Of a stretch of DNA of 64,000 nt, positions 24,825 to 34,144 are shown in pieces. Source of the DNA: Oscillospiraceae bacterium (GTDB taxonomy: Bacteria; Bacillota; Clostridia; Oscillospirales; Acutalibacteraceae); assembly GCA_015065965.1 (NCBI GenBank), contig SVPH01000005.1, positions 1 to 64,000 of the forward strand. Direction: 5' to 3'. A program made the translations under genes and the position numbers. The notes under the pieces were generated by a model. The model searched no databases and was not told the origin of the DNA. It saw nothing but the letters and a program-made list of their open reading frames with translations. The stretch's first letter is position 1, and each line of letters begins with the position of its first letter.

Positions 24825-26993
24825 TTAATTCTCCTGTGTTTTTTTCTCTTTCATTGTAAGTGAAATTCTCTTCTTTGCTGTTTCAACAGAAATAACCCAA
24901 ACGGTTACAACCTGACCTACCTTGAGAACTTCAGATGGGTGCTTGATAAACTTATTTGTAATCTGCGAAATATGAACAAGCCCGTCCTGATGAACACCGA
25001 TATCAATGAATGCACCAAAATCCGTAACGTTTCTGACCGTACCTTTTAGTTCCATTCCGGGAACAAGGTCGCTTAAATCCATAACGTCTGTTCGGAGCAT
25101 CGGAGGAGGAAGTTCGTCTCTCGGGTCTCTTGCAGGCTGAATAAGTTCTTTTACAATATCTTTGAGGGTAGGTACACCGACGCCGAGTTTTTCAGCAACT
25201 TTATCTTCGCCGAGAAGTTCAACTTTTTCTTTAATTTCAGAGATTGACTCTGAGCCGATATCGCTGAGCGAATAGCCGCAGAGTTTGAGAAGTTCTTTTG
25301 CAGCAGCATAACTTTCAGGGTGAACACCCGTGTTGTCAAGTGCATTTTTACTTTCAGGCACTCTGAGGAAACCTGCGCATTGTTCAAATGCTTTTGCACC
25401 GAGTTTGGGGACTTTTTTAAGTTGTGAACGTTCGTTGAATTCTCCGTTTTCATCTCTGAACTCAACAATATTTTTTGCAACGGTTGCGTTGATACCGGAA
25501 ACTCTTGCAAGAAGGGGAGCGGAAGCCGTGTTAAGGTCAACGCCGACAGAGTTAACAGCATCTTCGATAACACCGTCAAGCGCTGCATCGAGTTCCTTGG
25601 GCGGCATATCGTGCTGATATTGACCTACACCGATTGCTTTAGGATCAATTTTAACAAGTTCTGCAAGAGGATCCTGAAGACGGCGTGCAATTGAAACTGC
25701 GCTTCTGAGAGATACGTCAAACTGCGGAAATTCTGCAGCAGCAAGTTTTGAGGCGGAGTAAACGGATGCACCTGCTTCGCTGACTACCATATATGAAACA
25801 TCTGCTTTGATTTCACGGAGAACTTCGGCGGCAAAAATCTCTGTTTCTTTTGATGCGGTACCATTGCCGATTGAAATGCAATTAACACCGTGTTTTACTA
25901 TAAGATTCTTTATAAGTTCTTTGGCCTGATTTCTCTGTGCTTCGGAATGCGTAACATAAATTACACCTGTGTCAAGAACCTTGCCTGTGGGTGCAACAAC
26001 AGCAACTTTGCAGCCTGTTCTGTATCCGGGATCAAGACCGATTACAACTTTACCTTTAACCGGAGGAGCAAGAAGGAGTTCTTTTGTGTTAAGAGCAAAA
26101 ACTTTGATTGCGCTTGCTGCTGCTGTTTCGGTAAGCATGTTTCTTATTTCGCGTTCAATCGAAGGGTAAATAAGGCGGTTATATGCATCTTCGCCTGCTT
26201 CGCGAACTGCTTCGGTTGTAGGAGAACCTTCGGGATTAAGGGTAACGCTTGTAATAACATTTGCAGCCTTAACAGCATCAATTGTAACATTGACTTTAAG
26301 GAACTTTTCCTTTTCACCTCTGTCTATTGCAAGCACTCTGTGACCTGCAATCTTGTTAACAGGCTCTGAATACTCATAATACATTGTATATACGCTGTCC
26401 GCATCTTTATCTGCAGCAGTTGTTGTTACAACACCGATTACTGTGAAAAGGTTGCGAAGTCTGCGGCGGATATCAGCATTGTCGGAGATGTTTTCGGCGA
26501 TGATATCCATTGCGCCTTTAAGAGCGTCTTCTGCAGTTTCAACGCCTTTTTCAGCATCAATATATTCTGCGGCAAGTTCAATGGGGGCTGCAGAATCAGC
26601 GTTCTGTTCATAAATAGCATTTGCAAGAGGTTCAAGACCTTTTTCTCTTGCAACAGATGCTCTTGTTTTCCTTTTGGGTCTGAATGGTCTGTATATATCT
26701 TCAATTTCGGCAAGAGTTGCCGCTTTTGAAAGTGCCTGCGCAATTTCATCGGTAAGTTTTTCCTGAGCCTCGATTGAAGCGCGTACTTCTTCACGTCTTT
26801 TTTCAAGATTTCTGAGATATTCAAGCCTTTCTGAAAGTTCACGGATTATCTGATCATCAAGAGTGCCGTGTGCCTCTTTTCTGTATCGGGCGATGAATGG
26901 AATAGTGTTACCCTCATCTATAAGTTTAACAGTGTTTTCTACCTGCCATGTCTGCAGACCGAACTGAGTTGTAAGTTGCTGAATGATGTCCAT
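24825..26993 (-). CDS. tex: Tex-type S1 RNA-binding transcription accessory protein
   Basis: 722 residues from the ATG at 26993 (AAGGAG upstream); a longer reading frame overlaps the upstream gene without a ribosome site. Domains in order: N-terminal helical Tex region (IPFIARYRKEAHGTLDD), YqgF-like nuclease-fold domain (VIGLDPGYRTGCKVAVV), helix-hairpin-helix motifs (LNTASAPLLARVSGI), and a C-terminal S1 RNA-binding domain (GTVRNVTDFGAFIDIGVHQDGLVHIS). Tex proteins act in transcription and ribosome-associated RNA handling. The length matches the family. Confidence 0.96.
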   Translation of the reverse strand: MDIIQQLTTQFGLQTWQVENTVKLIDEGNTIPFIARYRKEAHGTLDDQIIRELSERLEYLRNLEKRREEVRASIEAQEKLTDEIAQALSKAATLAEIEDIYRPFRPKRKTRASVAREKGLEPLANAIYEQNADSAAPIELAAEYIDAEKGVETAEDALKGAMDIIAENISDNADIRRRLRNLFTVIGVVTTTAADKDADSVYTMYYEYSEPVNKIAGHRVLAIDRGEKEKFLKVNVTIDAVKAANVITSVTLNPEGSPTTEAVREAGEDAYNRLIYPSIEREIRNMLTETAAASAIKVFALNTKELLLAPPVKGKVVIGLDPGYRTGCKVAVVAPTGKVLDTGVIYVTHSEAQRNQAKELIKNLIVKHGVNCISIGNGTASKETEIFAAEVLREIKADVSYMVVSEAGASVYSASKLAAAEFPQFDVSLRSAVSIARRLQDPLAELVKIDPKAIGVGQYQHDMPPKELDAALDGVIEDAVNSVGVDLNTASAPLLARVSGINATVAKNIVEFRDENGEFNERSQLKKVPKLGAKAFEQCAGFLRVPESKNALDNTGVHPESYAAAKELLKLCGYSLSDIGSESISEIKEKVELLGEDKVAEKLGVGVPTLKDIVKELIQPARDPRDELPPPMLRTDVMDLSDLVPGMELKGTVRNVTDFGAFIDIGVHQDGLVHISQITNKFIKHPSEVLKVGQVVTVWVISVETAKKRISLTMKEKKTQEN

Positions 26994-27003
26994 TTGTATC
27001 TCC

Positions 27004-27984
27004 TTAGAATTTGTTTTTGATTTGTCTGATGTCTTTTCCGACGAAAAGAAGCGATACATAGTTGCCTATGATTCTTGAAGTTACACGTTGAGTGTATTTG
27101 TTTTCTATTTCTTTTTCTGTTAGATTTGTGCTGATAATAACAGGTTTTGAACGGTTGATTCTTGTGTTAATTATGTTATAAATCGCTGCAGTTGTAAACT
27201 GCGTTGAAAACTCTGAACCGAGGTCATCAATTATAAGTAAATCGCACTCAAGAATTTCATTTTCTCTTTCGTTGTTGTTTGTATAACTGAATCTTTCCTT
27301 TTCAAGAGAAGTTAAAAGATTCTGCGCAGAATCATAGATAACTCGGTATCCTTTTTCGGCTACAACATTTGCAATAGCGAGCGAAAGGTGCGTTTTGCCG
27401 AGACCTGTTGCGCCGTGCATATAAAGACTTTCGGATTCTGTATCAAAATCTTCTGCATAACATTTGCAGTATTCAAGAATGCTTGCCATTCTTTTTTGTG
27501 GAGAGATACCGTAATTTGAATCAACGGGTTCAGGGTAATAGCCGAGGTCAAAATTATCAAATCTGCAATGTTCGCTTGCAGAAACGGATGCAAGTTCTTT
27601 CTTTGCAAGTTCTTTTAAAAGTTCCTTACGGCATTCACAGACAAATCCGCCGCAAAAACCGGAGTCACCGCATTTTTTACAGGTGTACGGGATTTCAAGA
27701 TAATCTTCGGGGTATCCGTTCTGAACAAGAATGTTTTTTATTGTTTGCTGCAATGAAAGGTTAATGTGAGAGAGTTGCTCGATGAATTCTTTCGCATCTT
27801 TTCCCATGCCGATAGACTTGACTGCTTCAAGACCGGTTTTTGAAAGTTGTGCTTCGTATTCGGCTATAACAGGAAATTTTTCTGTAACTTCAAGATGCCT
27901 TGCAAGTTGAGTGCGCTGTGCTTTATTGCGTCTGATTTCAAGCAACTGAGTCGCTTTTGAAAGGGTTGCTTTGCTGTAACTCAT
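27004..27984 (-). CDS. DnaI/DnaC-type replicative helicase loader
   Basis: 326 residues. An N-terminal helicase-binding region with a Cys cluster (CKKCGDSGFCGGFVCEC) precedes an AAA+ ATPase domain with Walker A GATGLGKTH, Walker B LLIIDDLG and sensor-1 IISTNLT. The zinc-binding N-terminus plus AAA+ architecture fits DnaI of Firmicutes more than transposon IstB. It overlaps dnaD by four bases (ATGA), so loader and primosome protein are coupled. It acts in the cytoplasm to place DnaB helicase on DNA. Confidence 0.93.
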   Translation of the reverse strand: MSYSKATLSKATQLLEIRRNKAQRTQLARHLEVTEKFPVIAEYEAQLSKTGLEAVKSIGMGKDAKEFIEQLSHINLSLQQTIKNILVQNGYPEDYLEIPYTCKKCGDSGFCGGFVCECRKELLKELAKKELASVSASEHCRFDNFDLGYYPEPVDSNYGISPQKRMASILEYCKCYAEDFDTESESLYMHGATGLGKTHLSLAIANVVAEKGYRVIYDSAQNLLTSLEKERFSYTNNNERENEILECDLLIIDDLGSEFSTQFTTAAIYNIINTRINRSKPVIISTNLTEKEIENKYTQRVTSRIIGNYVSLLFVGKDIRQIKNKF

Positions 27985-29000
27985 TGTTTTTTCTTCCTTT
28001 CATATTTCAGTTCGGAGTGAAGTGAATGCTCTTGAAATTCGTCAAGGTTATATGATGCGGTGTTGGCGTTACCAACTTTACTTTGACCATAATTTTGCTT
28101 CGTTGCTTTCTGTTCTTCCTTTGCATTTTCAATATCCGTTGGATTTTTATATCCCTTGCTGTGCCATGAAAGAAGAACTTTATCCATATAACTCATGCTG
28201 AGTTTGGTCGTGTGGTTTGCCATTTCTTCATATGCAAGCATAATCATATCTATGTTGAATTTAAGTTCTGTTCCCCATCGGCGAAGATATTCTGACTGTT
28301 TCATTGAGGGACGGGGAGTGGTGATTCCTGCAGCGGCAGCAAATTCTTTCCAAAGTGAGTTTGTGTTTCTGAGAATGGTAATTTGTTCTGCGGCTTTATC
28401 AAGTGTATCAATTTCTCTTGTGCCCCAATCTTTACCTACGGCTTCAATATATCCGTAATTGCTTTTACCGATTGAAACGCAGTAATCAATCATCATAAAA
28501 ATAACTTCAGTCGGCAAACCGTAATGGTCATGGATAAGAAGCAATGTGCATTGACCGTCATATCCGATTGTTTTACCGAGTTTTGCTTGTGCTTCATTAA
28601 AAAGATGGCCGATTTCGGGTGACTCATCAAGCCTTGCTGCTATCTCTGCACTTGAAGGTTTTGAGGGCGTGGATGCAATCTCGGCAACCTTATTATTAAA
28701 ATGAGTAACTTCAGTTTTTATTTCAACTGTTTCCGGTTTTACCGGCATGGCTTGTTCATCTGCATTTCCGCCAAGAACTCCCGTAAGTACCCAATATTGA
28801 AGATAATCATGTGCATCGCTTTTGTCAATTTTTAATGCAGTACACATTTTGTCAATATCAGGATTATCAGGGGAGTTGCGCAAAATCCAGAGTAAAACTT
28901 TAAGTTGATGTTCGTTGGCAAGGCGGATGTGTTTATCAACAATATCCGTCGGAACGGCAAATATTGATTTAAATACTGAAGGATTAACAGAATAACTCAT
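27981..29000 (-). CDS. dnaD: DnaD-domain primosome protein
   Basis: 339 residues. The N-terminal winged-helix-like part (HQLKVLLWILRNSPDNPDIDKMCTAL) is followed by two DnaD/DnaB helical domains (about residues 125-200 and 215-295), the second ending in the conserved YMDKVLLSWHSKGYKNPTDI motif. This YxxxILxxWxxxGi signature defines the family. It remodels DNA and recruits the helicase loader encoded directly downstream. CGGAG precedes the ATG; a TATAAT-like -10 lies near 29039-29044 on the minus strand. Confidence 0.92.
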   Translation of the reverse strand: MSYSVNPSVFKSIFAVPTDIVDKHIRLANEHQLKVLLWILRNSPDNPDIDKMCTALKIDKSDAHDYLQYWVLTGVLGGNADEQAMPVKPETVEIKTEVTHFNNKVAEIASTPSKPSSAEIAARLDESPEIGHLFNEAQAKLGKTIGYDGQCTLLLIHDHYGLPTEVIFMMIDYCVSIGKSNYGYIEAVGKDWGTREIDTLDKAAEQITILRNTNSLWKEFAAAAGITTPRPSMKQSEYLRRWGTELKFNIDMIMLAYEEMANHTTKLSMSYMDKVLLSWHSKGYKNPTDIENAKEEQKATKQNYGQSKVGNANTASYNLDEFQEHSLHSELKYERKKKQ

Positions 29001-29179
29001 TTTATATCTCCGTTTTTTGAAATTTTGCAGTAAAAATAATTATACACAATTTAAACAGAAAAATAAACAAATTTTTTGAAAAAAAACCGCAAATTGAAAT
29101 CTTTTATATAATAATGTAATTAATCACAAGGTGTTGTGGAGAACTCATATATCAAATACAATCCGTTTGTCAAAAGCAA

Positions 29180-29216
29180 CAAAAAGAAAAAGAGACCGCT
29201 GAAAAAGCAGTCTCTT
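29180..29216 (-). terminator. Terminator of rpmB
   Basis: Minus strand: AAGAGACTGC / GCGGTCTCTT stem with an A-T-rich loop, then TTTTTCTTTTT. Confidence 0.85.
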
Positions 29217-29231
29217 AATCATGCGTTTAAA

Positions 29232-29420
29232 TCAAACGGCTCTTGTTACCTTACCTGAGCGAAGGCAGCGTGTGCAAGCATATACTCTCTTGGGAGTACC
29301 GTTTACAACGGCCTTAACTCTTTTAACATTGGGCTTCCATGTTCTGTTTGAACGTCTGTGTGAGTGGGAAACCTTGATGCCGAATGCTACATCTTTGCCG
29401 CAGTATTCGCATTTTGCCAT
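29232..29420 (-). CDS. rpmB: 50S ribosomal protein L28
   Basis: 62 residues with the L28 signature: MAKCEYCGKDVAFGIKVSHS, then RRSNRTWKPNVK and a VYACTRCLRSGKV end. Two CxxC pairs make this the zinc-binding (C+) form. The ATG at 29420 is set by AAAGGAGG. It is monocistronic with its own promoter and terminator. Confidence 0.97.
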   Translation of the reverse strand: MAKCEYCGKDVAFGIKVSHSHRRSNRTWKPNVKRVKAVVNGTPKRVYACTRCLRSGKVTRAV

Positions 29421-29456
29421 GTGCCTCAACCTCCTTTTTAGTCATTAACAGATGAT

Positions 29457-29485
29457 ATATTAGCAGACTTTCGCACAAAATGCAA
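29457..29485 (-). promoter_or_regulatory. rpmB promoter
   Basis: Minus strand TTGCAT, 17 bp, TAATAT, about 37 bp before the start codon. Confidence 0.75.
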
Positions 29486-29542
29486 GCATTTTTTTATTTT
29501 TTTTCAAACTAATTAAAAAAATAATTATTTTTCAAAAAAGTA

Positions 29543-29591
29543 TTGCAATTTTTGAGAATATGTTATACAATACCGATAGAACATTTGTTTG
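29543..29591 (+). promoter_or_regulatory. recA promoter with LexA (SOS) box
   Basis: TTGCAA (29543-29548), 17 bp, TACAAT (29566-29571). Directly downstream lies GAACATTTGTTTG (29579-29591), one base off the Firmicute LexA core GAAC-N4-GTTC. Repression by LexA and induction on DNA damage are therefore likely. Confidence 0.75.
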
Positions 29592-29614
29592 ATTAACTCT
29601 TGGAGGTTTTTAAT

Positions 29615-30721
29615 ATGGCAGATAAGAAAAAGGCTCTTGAAACTGCTCTTGCTCAGATTGAAAAGGCATACGGTAAAGGTACCATTATGCGCCTTGGTGA
29701 AAACAGCGGAATGAATGTTGAGGCTATTTCAACAGGTTCAATTACTCTTGATGCCGCAACCGGTATCGGTGGTTTACCCAAGGGCAGAATCATTGAAATA
29801 TACGGTCCTGAATCTTCAGGTAAAACAACGCTTGCGCTTTCTGTTGTTGCTCAGGCACAGAAGAACGGAGGTGAAGCGGCATTTATTGATGCGGAGCATG
29901 CTCTTGACCCTGCATACGCCTCTAATCTCGGTGTTGATGTTGATTCACTTCTTGTATCACAGCCGGATAACGGTGAACAGGCGCTTGAAATTGCTGAGGC
30001 GCTTGTCCGTTCAGGTGCTCTTGATGTTGTTGTTATTGACTCTGTTGCGGCTCTTGTTCCCCGTTCTGAAATTGAAGGTGAAATGGGCGATTCACATGTC
30101 GGCGCTCATGCCAGACTTATGTCTCAGGCTCTCAGAAAAATTGCGGGTGCCGTTGCTAAATCAAATACAATAATCATCTTTATTAATCAGTTGCGTGAAA
30201 AAGTCGGTGTAATATATGGTAATCCAGAAGTTACAACCGGAGGCAGAGCACTCAAATTCTATGCAACCATGAGAATTGATGTGCGCCGTACAGAGTCACT
30301 CAAAGGCGCCGGCAGTGAAGTAGTAGGCAACAGAACAAGATGTAAAATTGTTAAAAATAAAGTTGCGCCTCCTTTCAAGGATGCTGAGTTTGACATCATG
30401 TACGGAAGAGGTATCTCCAAAGAAGGCGAAATGGTTGATATCGGCGTAAAATATAATGTTATTCAGAAGAGCGGTGCATGGTTCTCTTACGGTGACATGC
30501 GTCTTGGTCAGGGCAGAGATAATGTTAAGGAACTTTTCATTAATTCTCCTGAACTTGCTGAGGAAATCGAAAAGAAAATAGTTGCTGCAATGGCAGAGGC
30601 TGCTGAGGCAACAAAAGTCAGAAAACCCAGACCGGCTGCACCTGCAATGCCTGCTCCTGAACCGACCACAAAAGCAAGCGCTAGAGCAAAACTTGATATT
30701 GTAGTTGATGATGACGAATAA
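29615..30721 (+). CDS. recA: Recombinase RecA
   Basis: 368 residues from the ATG with TTGGAGG upstream. The complete RecA core has Walker [10 protein letters not shown] near residue 65, the DAEHALDP stretch, Walker [11 protein letters not shown], the L2-region [16 protein letters not shown] and the C-terminal lobe. An Ala/Pro-rich acidic tail ends it. It catalyses strand exchange and activates LexA self-cleavage. It is followed three bases later by recX. Confidence 0.98.
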   Translation: MADKKKALETALAQIEKAYGKGTIMRLGENSGMNVEAISTGSITLDAATGIGGLPKGRIIEIYGPESSGKTTLALSVVAQAQKNGGEAAFIDAEHALDPAYASNLGVDVDSLLVSQPDNGEQALEIAEALVRSGALDVVVIDSVAALVPRSEIEGEMGDSHVGAHARLMSQALRKIAGAVAKSNTIIIFINQLREKVGVIYGNPEVTTGGRALKFYATMRIDVRRTESLKGAGSEVVGNRTRCKIVKNKVAPPFKDAEFDIMYGRGISKEGEMVDIGVKYNVIQKSGAWFSYGDMRLGQGRDNVKELFINSPELAEEIEKKIVAAMAEAAEATKVRKPRPAAPAMPAPEPTTKASARAKLDIVVDDDE

Positions 30722-30724
30722 TTT

Positions 30725-31354
30725 ATGAAAATAACCGCAGAAAAAGGAAAACAGAATAAAATACATATTTCCTGTGACGGCGAGTACATTTTTACTGTTG
30801 ATGCCGAATACTGGTTCAGTTCACCGTATTACGGCAAGGATAATATTGATGATGAAGAGGAGTTGGCGGCTTTTTATGAAGCCGTCGGCTCCCGTTGTGC
30901 GTTCATTGCCGGTCTGCGACTGCTGTCGTATAGTGACCACAGCGCAAAGAATCTTGTAACAAAACTTGTTCAAAAGGGTCATAAACGCGAATATTCAGAA
31001 AATGCTGTTGAGAAACTTAAGGAATACGGATATGTTAATGATGAACGATATGCGCAGTATCTTGCCGAGAGTTTGCTTGAACGTAAAGGCATGAATATCC
31101 GTGCAATTAAATTCGAACTTATGCATAAGGGGATTTCAAAACAAATTGCGGATAATGTAACGGAAAGTCTTGACTTTGACCCGATTTTGCGTATTATAGA
31201 CTTGTTGAACACAAAATATTCAAGAAAAATATCCGATGAAAAAGGTGTAAAACGCACCGTTGCATCTTTGATGCGTCTTGGCTACAGTTGGTCGGATATT
31301 AACTCTGCTTTTCGCAGGCTTGAAATAGAAACGGAGGATATCGACAATGTATAA
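30725..31354 (+). CDS. recX: Regulatory protein RecX
   Basis: 209 residues of tandem three-helix repeats. The family motif RLLSYSDHSAKNLVTKLVQKG, then VEKLKEYGYVNDERYAQYLAES, is clear; an N-terminal about 55-residue extension is common in Firmicutes. It modulates RecA filament activity. The position right after recA supports the call. It overlaps rimO by eight bases. Confidence 0.93.
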   Translation: MKITAEKGKQNKIHISCDGEYIFTVDAEYWFSSPYYGKDNIDDEEELAAFYEAVGSRCAFIAGLRLLSYSDHSAKNLVTKLVQKGHKREYSENAVEKLKEYGYVNDERYAQYLAESLLERKGMNIRAIKFELMHKGISKQIADNVTESLDFDPILRIIDLLNTKYSRKISDEKGVKRTVASLMRLGYSWSDINSAFRRLEIETEDIDNV

Positions 31355-32675
31355 AATCGGAATGATTTCTTTGGGCTGCCCCAAAAATCAGGTTGATGCC
31401 GAAAGAATGCTTGCACAACTTGACGGAAACGATTTTTCAATTGCGGATTGTTATGACGGAGTTGATGCGGTTATTGTCAACACCTGCGGGTTTATTGATG
31501 CTGCAAAACAGGAGGCAATTGAAAATATTCTTGAAATGGCTCAACTTAAAGAAGATGGAATTGTCGGTAAAATCATTGTTACCGGCTGCCTTGCTCAGCG
31601 TTATAAAAATGAAATCTTAACAGAAATTCCTGAAATTGATGCAGTAGTCGGAATAGGTGCGAACGGTAGAATTGCTGAAATTACAAAAAAAGTTATTGAG
31701 GGTGAATCTGTTTATGATATGCCCTGCAATGAGGAACTTCCGCTTGTCGGTGAAAGGCTGCTTACAACTCCTGAATATTGGTCATATCTTAAAATTGCAG
31801 ACGGATGTTCAAACAGATGCACATACTGCGCGATACCTTTAATCAGAGGCAATTACAGAAGTGTTGCGTTTGAAACACTTATCAATGAGGCAACTCAACT
31901 TGCCGCTGCGGGAACTAAGGAACTCATTCTAATTGCACAGGATACAACTAATTACGGCGCGGATCTTTACGGAAAACTCCGCTTGCCCGAACTTCTTGAC
32001 GCGTTGTGTGAAATAGAGGGAATAGAATGGATTCGCATGCTCTATTGCTATCCGGATAAAATTACCGATGAACTTCTTGATACGATGGCTAAGCAACCCA
32101 AGGTTATCCCTTATATTGATCTTCCTCTCCAGCATGCTGATGACGGAATACTTAAAGCAATGAACAGAAAGGGTGACAGTGCATATCTTCGCGAAACAAT
32201 CGGCAGAATACGCGCTAAATTGCCCGATGCTGTTATCAGAACAACATTTATTGTCGGTTTTCCGGGAGAAGGCGAAGAAGAGTTTGAAAATCTTGCCGAG
32301 TTTGTCAATGAAATTGAGTTTGACCGCCTCGGATGTTTTGAATTCTCACCTCAGGAAGGTACTCCTGCTTTTGATATGGAGGATGATGTTGATCCCGACA
32401 TAAAACTTCGCAGAGGCGAGATTATAATGCAGGATCAACTTGAAATTGTTACTCTCAAAAATAACGAAAGAATCGGTAAAACATATAAAGTTCTTGTTGA
32501 AGATTATGACGGATACTCTGACAGTTACAGCGGCAGAACATATATGGATGCTCCTGAAATTGACGGAACAATTTCTTTTACAACCAATAATAGTTATGAG
32601 CCCGGTGATTTTGCTGATGTTGTTGTAATCGGAGTTAATGATTACGATCTTATCGGTAAAGATATTAATGATTAA
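31347..32675 (+). CDS. rimO: Ribosomal protein S12 methylthiotransferase
   Basis: 442 residues. A radical SAM enzyme that methylthiolates Asp of ribosomal protein S12. It has an N-terminal MTTase domain with the first cluster's Cys (SLGCPKNQVD, NTCGF, VTGCLAQRY), a radical SAM core with CSNRCTYC, and a C-terminal TRAM domain. SLGCPKN..D separates RimO from MiaB. The gene order recA-recX-rimO-pgsA forms a tight operon. Confidence 0.97.
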   Translation: MYKIGMISLGCPKNQVDAERMLAQLDGNDFSIADCYDGVDAVIVNTCGFIDAAKQEAIENILEMAQLKEDGIVGKIIVTGCLAQRYKNEILTEIPEIDAVVGIGANGRIAEITKKVIEGESVYDMPCNEELPLVGERLLTTPEYWSYLKIADGCSNRCTYCAIPLIRGNYRSVAFETLINEATQLAAAGTKELILIAQDTTNYGADLYGKLRLPELLDALCEIEGIEWIRMLYCYPDKITDELLDTMAKQPKVIPYIDLPLQHADDGILKAMNRKGDSAYLRETIGRIRAKLPDAVIRTTFIVGFPGEGEEEFENLAEFVNEIEFDRLGCFEFSPQEGTPAFDMEDDVDPDIKLRRGEIIMQDQLEIVTLKNNERIGKTYKVLVEDYDGYSDSYSGRTYMDAPEIDGTISFTTNNSYEPGDFADVVVIGVNDYDLIGKDIND

Positions 32676-32684
32676 GGAGAAAAA

Positions 32685-33239
32685 ATGAATTTACCAAATA
32701 AACTTACGATGCTGAGAATTATTCTTACACCAATTTATCTTGCAGCAATGCTTATTGATTTTGATTTTCATTATTTTGTTGCGGTTATAATTTTTATTGT
32801 TGCATCAATTACAGATTTTCTTGATGGTAAAATTGCAAGAAAGAATAATTTGATTACAACTTTCGGCAAACTTTGTGATCCTGTAGCAGATAAAATGCTG
32901 ACAACTGCCGCTTTGCTTGCTTTTATGCAACTCGGTCTTTGCAGCATCTGGATTGTTATGATTGTTCTTGCTCGCGAGTTTCTTGTAACATCATTCCGCC
33001 TTGTTGCATCTGCACAAGGGTTAGTTATACCTGCAGGAATATGGGGTAAACTCAAAACTGTCAGTCAAATGGTGTTTTCAATAGCAATTATGCTTGCAAT
33101 TCCGTTTGTGTACGATACGCATTTTGAAACACTTGCTTTTGTTTCTAATATTCTTCTTTGGATAACGGCAGTGTTGACTGTTATTTCGGGAATCAAATAT
33201 ATTATCGATGGTAAAAAAGTAATTGACTTTTCAATGTAA
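32685..33239 (+). CDS. pgsA: CDP-diacylglycerol--glycerol-3-phosphate 3-phosphatidyltransferase
   Basis: 184 residues, integral membrane, about four to six helices. It makes phosphatidylglycerol phosphate. The CDP-alcohol phosphotransferase motif is complete: D-x2-D-G-x2-A-R-x8-G-x3-D-x3-D (DFLDGKIARKN...GKLCDPVADK). MNLPNKLTMLRI is the typical start, preceded by AAGGAG. The 3' end of the gene contains the promoter for the next operon. Confidence 0.96.
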   Translation: MNLPNKLTMLRIILTPIYLAAMLIDFDFHYFVAVIIFIVASITDFLDGKIARKNNLITTFGKLCDPVADKMLTTAALLAFMQLGLCSIWIVMIVLAREFLVTSFRLVASAQGLVIPAGIWGKLKTVSQMVFSIAIMLAIPFVYDTHFETLAFVSNILLWITAVLTVISGIKYIIDGKKVIDFSM

Positions 33240-33251
33240 ACCTCATATAAT
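33223..33251 (+). promoter_or_regulatory. Promoter of the cysE-cysS T-box operon
   Basis: TTGACT, 17 bp, perfect TATAAT. The -35 lies inside the end of pgsA. Confidence 0.8.
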
Positions 33252-33264
33252 ATTGTAAACAGAA

Positions 33265-33446
33265 AAATGCAATCGGCGGGTAGAGTACCCGAATTCAGGC
33301 ATATCAGAGAGGGAGCAGGCAGCTGAAAATGCTTCTTATGCCGTTTCGGTGAAGTGCGCCCGACGGCACACAGGGGGAATGCAGTATCTCTGTGCGTACG
33401 GCTGCGTTAAAGCCTTTCTTGAGTTATAAACAGGAGTGGAACCGCG
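33265..33446 (+). ncRNA. T-box leader (Cys specifier)
   Basis: A structured leader ending in the T-box sequence AGGAGTGGAACCGCG (33432-33446), which pairs with uncharged tRNA acceptor ends. The long stem I closes through CAGAGA (about 33306) with TCTCTG (33387-33392). The specifier bulge GAATGCAG holds a TGC Cys codon at 33380-33382. The downstream genes make cysteine precursors and charge tRNA-Cys, in agreement with a Cys T-box. Low tRNA-Cys charging should prevent termination. Confidence 0.93.
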
Positions 33447-33455
33447 TATATACGC

Positions 33456-33491
33456 CTCCGTTGTCATTGTTGACAGCGGAGTTTTTTGTTT
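33456..33491 (+). terminator. T-box attenuator terminator
   Basis: CTCCGTTGTC / GACAGCGGAG stem followed by TTTTTTGTTTT, immediately after the T-box sequence. Confidence 0.9.
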
Positions 33492-33508
33492 TATAAGGTG
33501 TGATTTAT

Positions 33509-34144
33509 ATGTTCAGGCAACTCAAAGAAGATATTGCTTGTGTTAAGGACAGAGATCCTGCTGCACGCTCGGCAGTTGAAATTCTTTTGCTTTACCCGGG
33601 ACTTAAAGCCATAAGGATGCACAGGTTGGCAAACAAATTCTATAATAAAAAGTTGTTTTTTGCTGCCAGATGGATTTCACAAAGGGCTTCCAAGAAAACC
33701 GGCATCGAAATTCATCCTGCAGTTCAGATAGGAAAACGTTTTTTTATTGACCACGGAACAGGTGTTGTTATCGGTGAAACGACGGTAATCGGTGATGATG
33801 TTACCATTTATCAGGGTGTTACTCTCGGCGGAACGGGTAAAGATACCGGCAAAAGGCACCCAACAATCGGTAACAATGTTATGATCGGTGCGGGTGCAAA
33901 AGTGCTTGGACCGCTTAATATTGGTGATAATTCCAAAATTGCATCGGGTGCTGTTGTACTTAATGATATTCCACCCGACTCAACTGCGGTTGGCGTTCCT
34001 GCCAGAGTTGTTAAAAGAGAGGGTATGAGGGTTGATGACCTTGATCAGGTTCATATTCCTGACCCTGTTGCACAGGAAATAGCAAGGCTTGAAAATGAAA
34101 TTATTGAATTGAAAATGATTGTTAATCAGGAGGAAAATAAATGA
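33509..34144 (+). CDS. cysE: Serine O-acetyltransferase
   Basis: 211 residues. Makes O-acetylserine, the carbon skeleton for cysteine. An N-terminal helical part with ILLLYPGLKAIRMHRLAN is followed by left-handed beta-helix hexapeptide repeats holding FIDHGTGVVIGETTVIGDDVTIYQGVTLGG, a CysE signature. The start is the ATG at 33509, set by AAGGTG; a GTG three codons earlier is too close. It overlaps cysS by ATGA. Confidence 0.96.
   Translation: MFRQLKEDIACVKDRDPAARSAVEILLLYPGLKAIRMHRLANKFYNKKLFFAARWISQRASKKTGIEIHPAVQIGKRFFIDHGTGVVIGETTVIGDDVTIYQGVTLGGTGKDTGKRHPTIGNNVMIGAGAKVLGPLNIGDNSKIASGAVVLNDIPPDSTAVGVPARVVKREGMRVDDLDQVHIPDPVAQEIARLENEIIELKMIVNQEENK

Noticed and set aside
29119-29150. DnaA box / origin near dnaD
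   Set aside because: TTGTGGAGAA resembles a DnaA box with mismatches, but it is single and no cluster is present.
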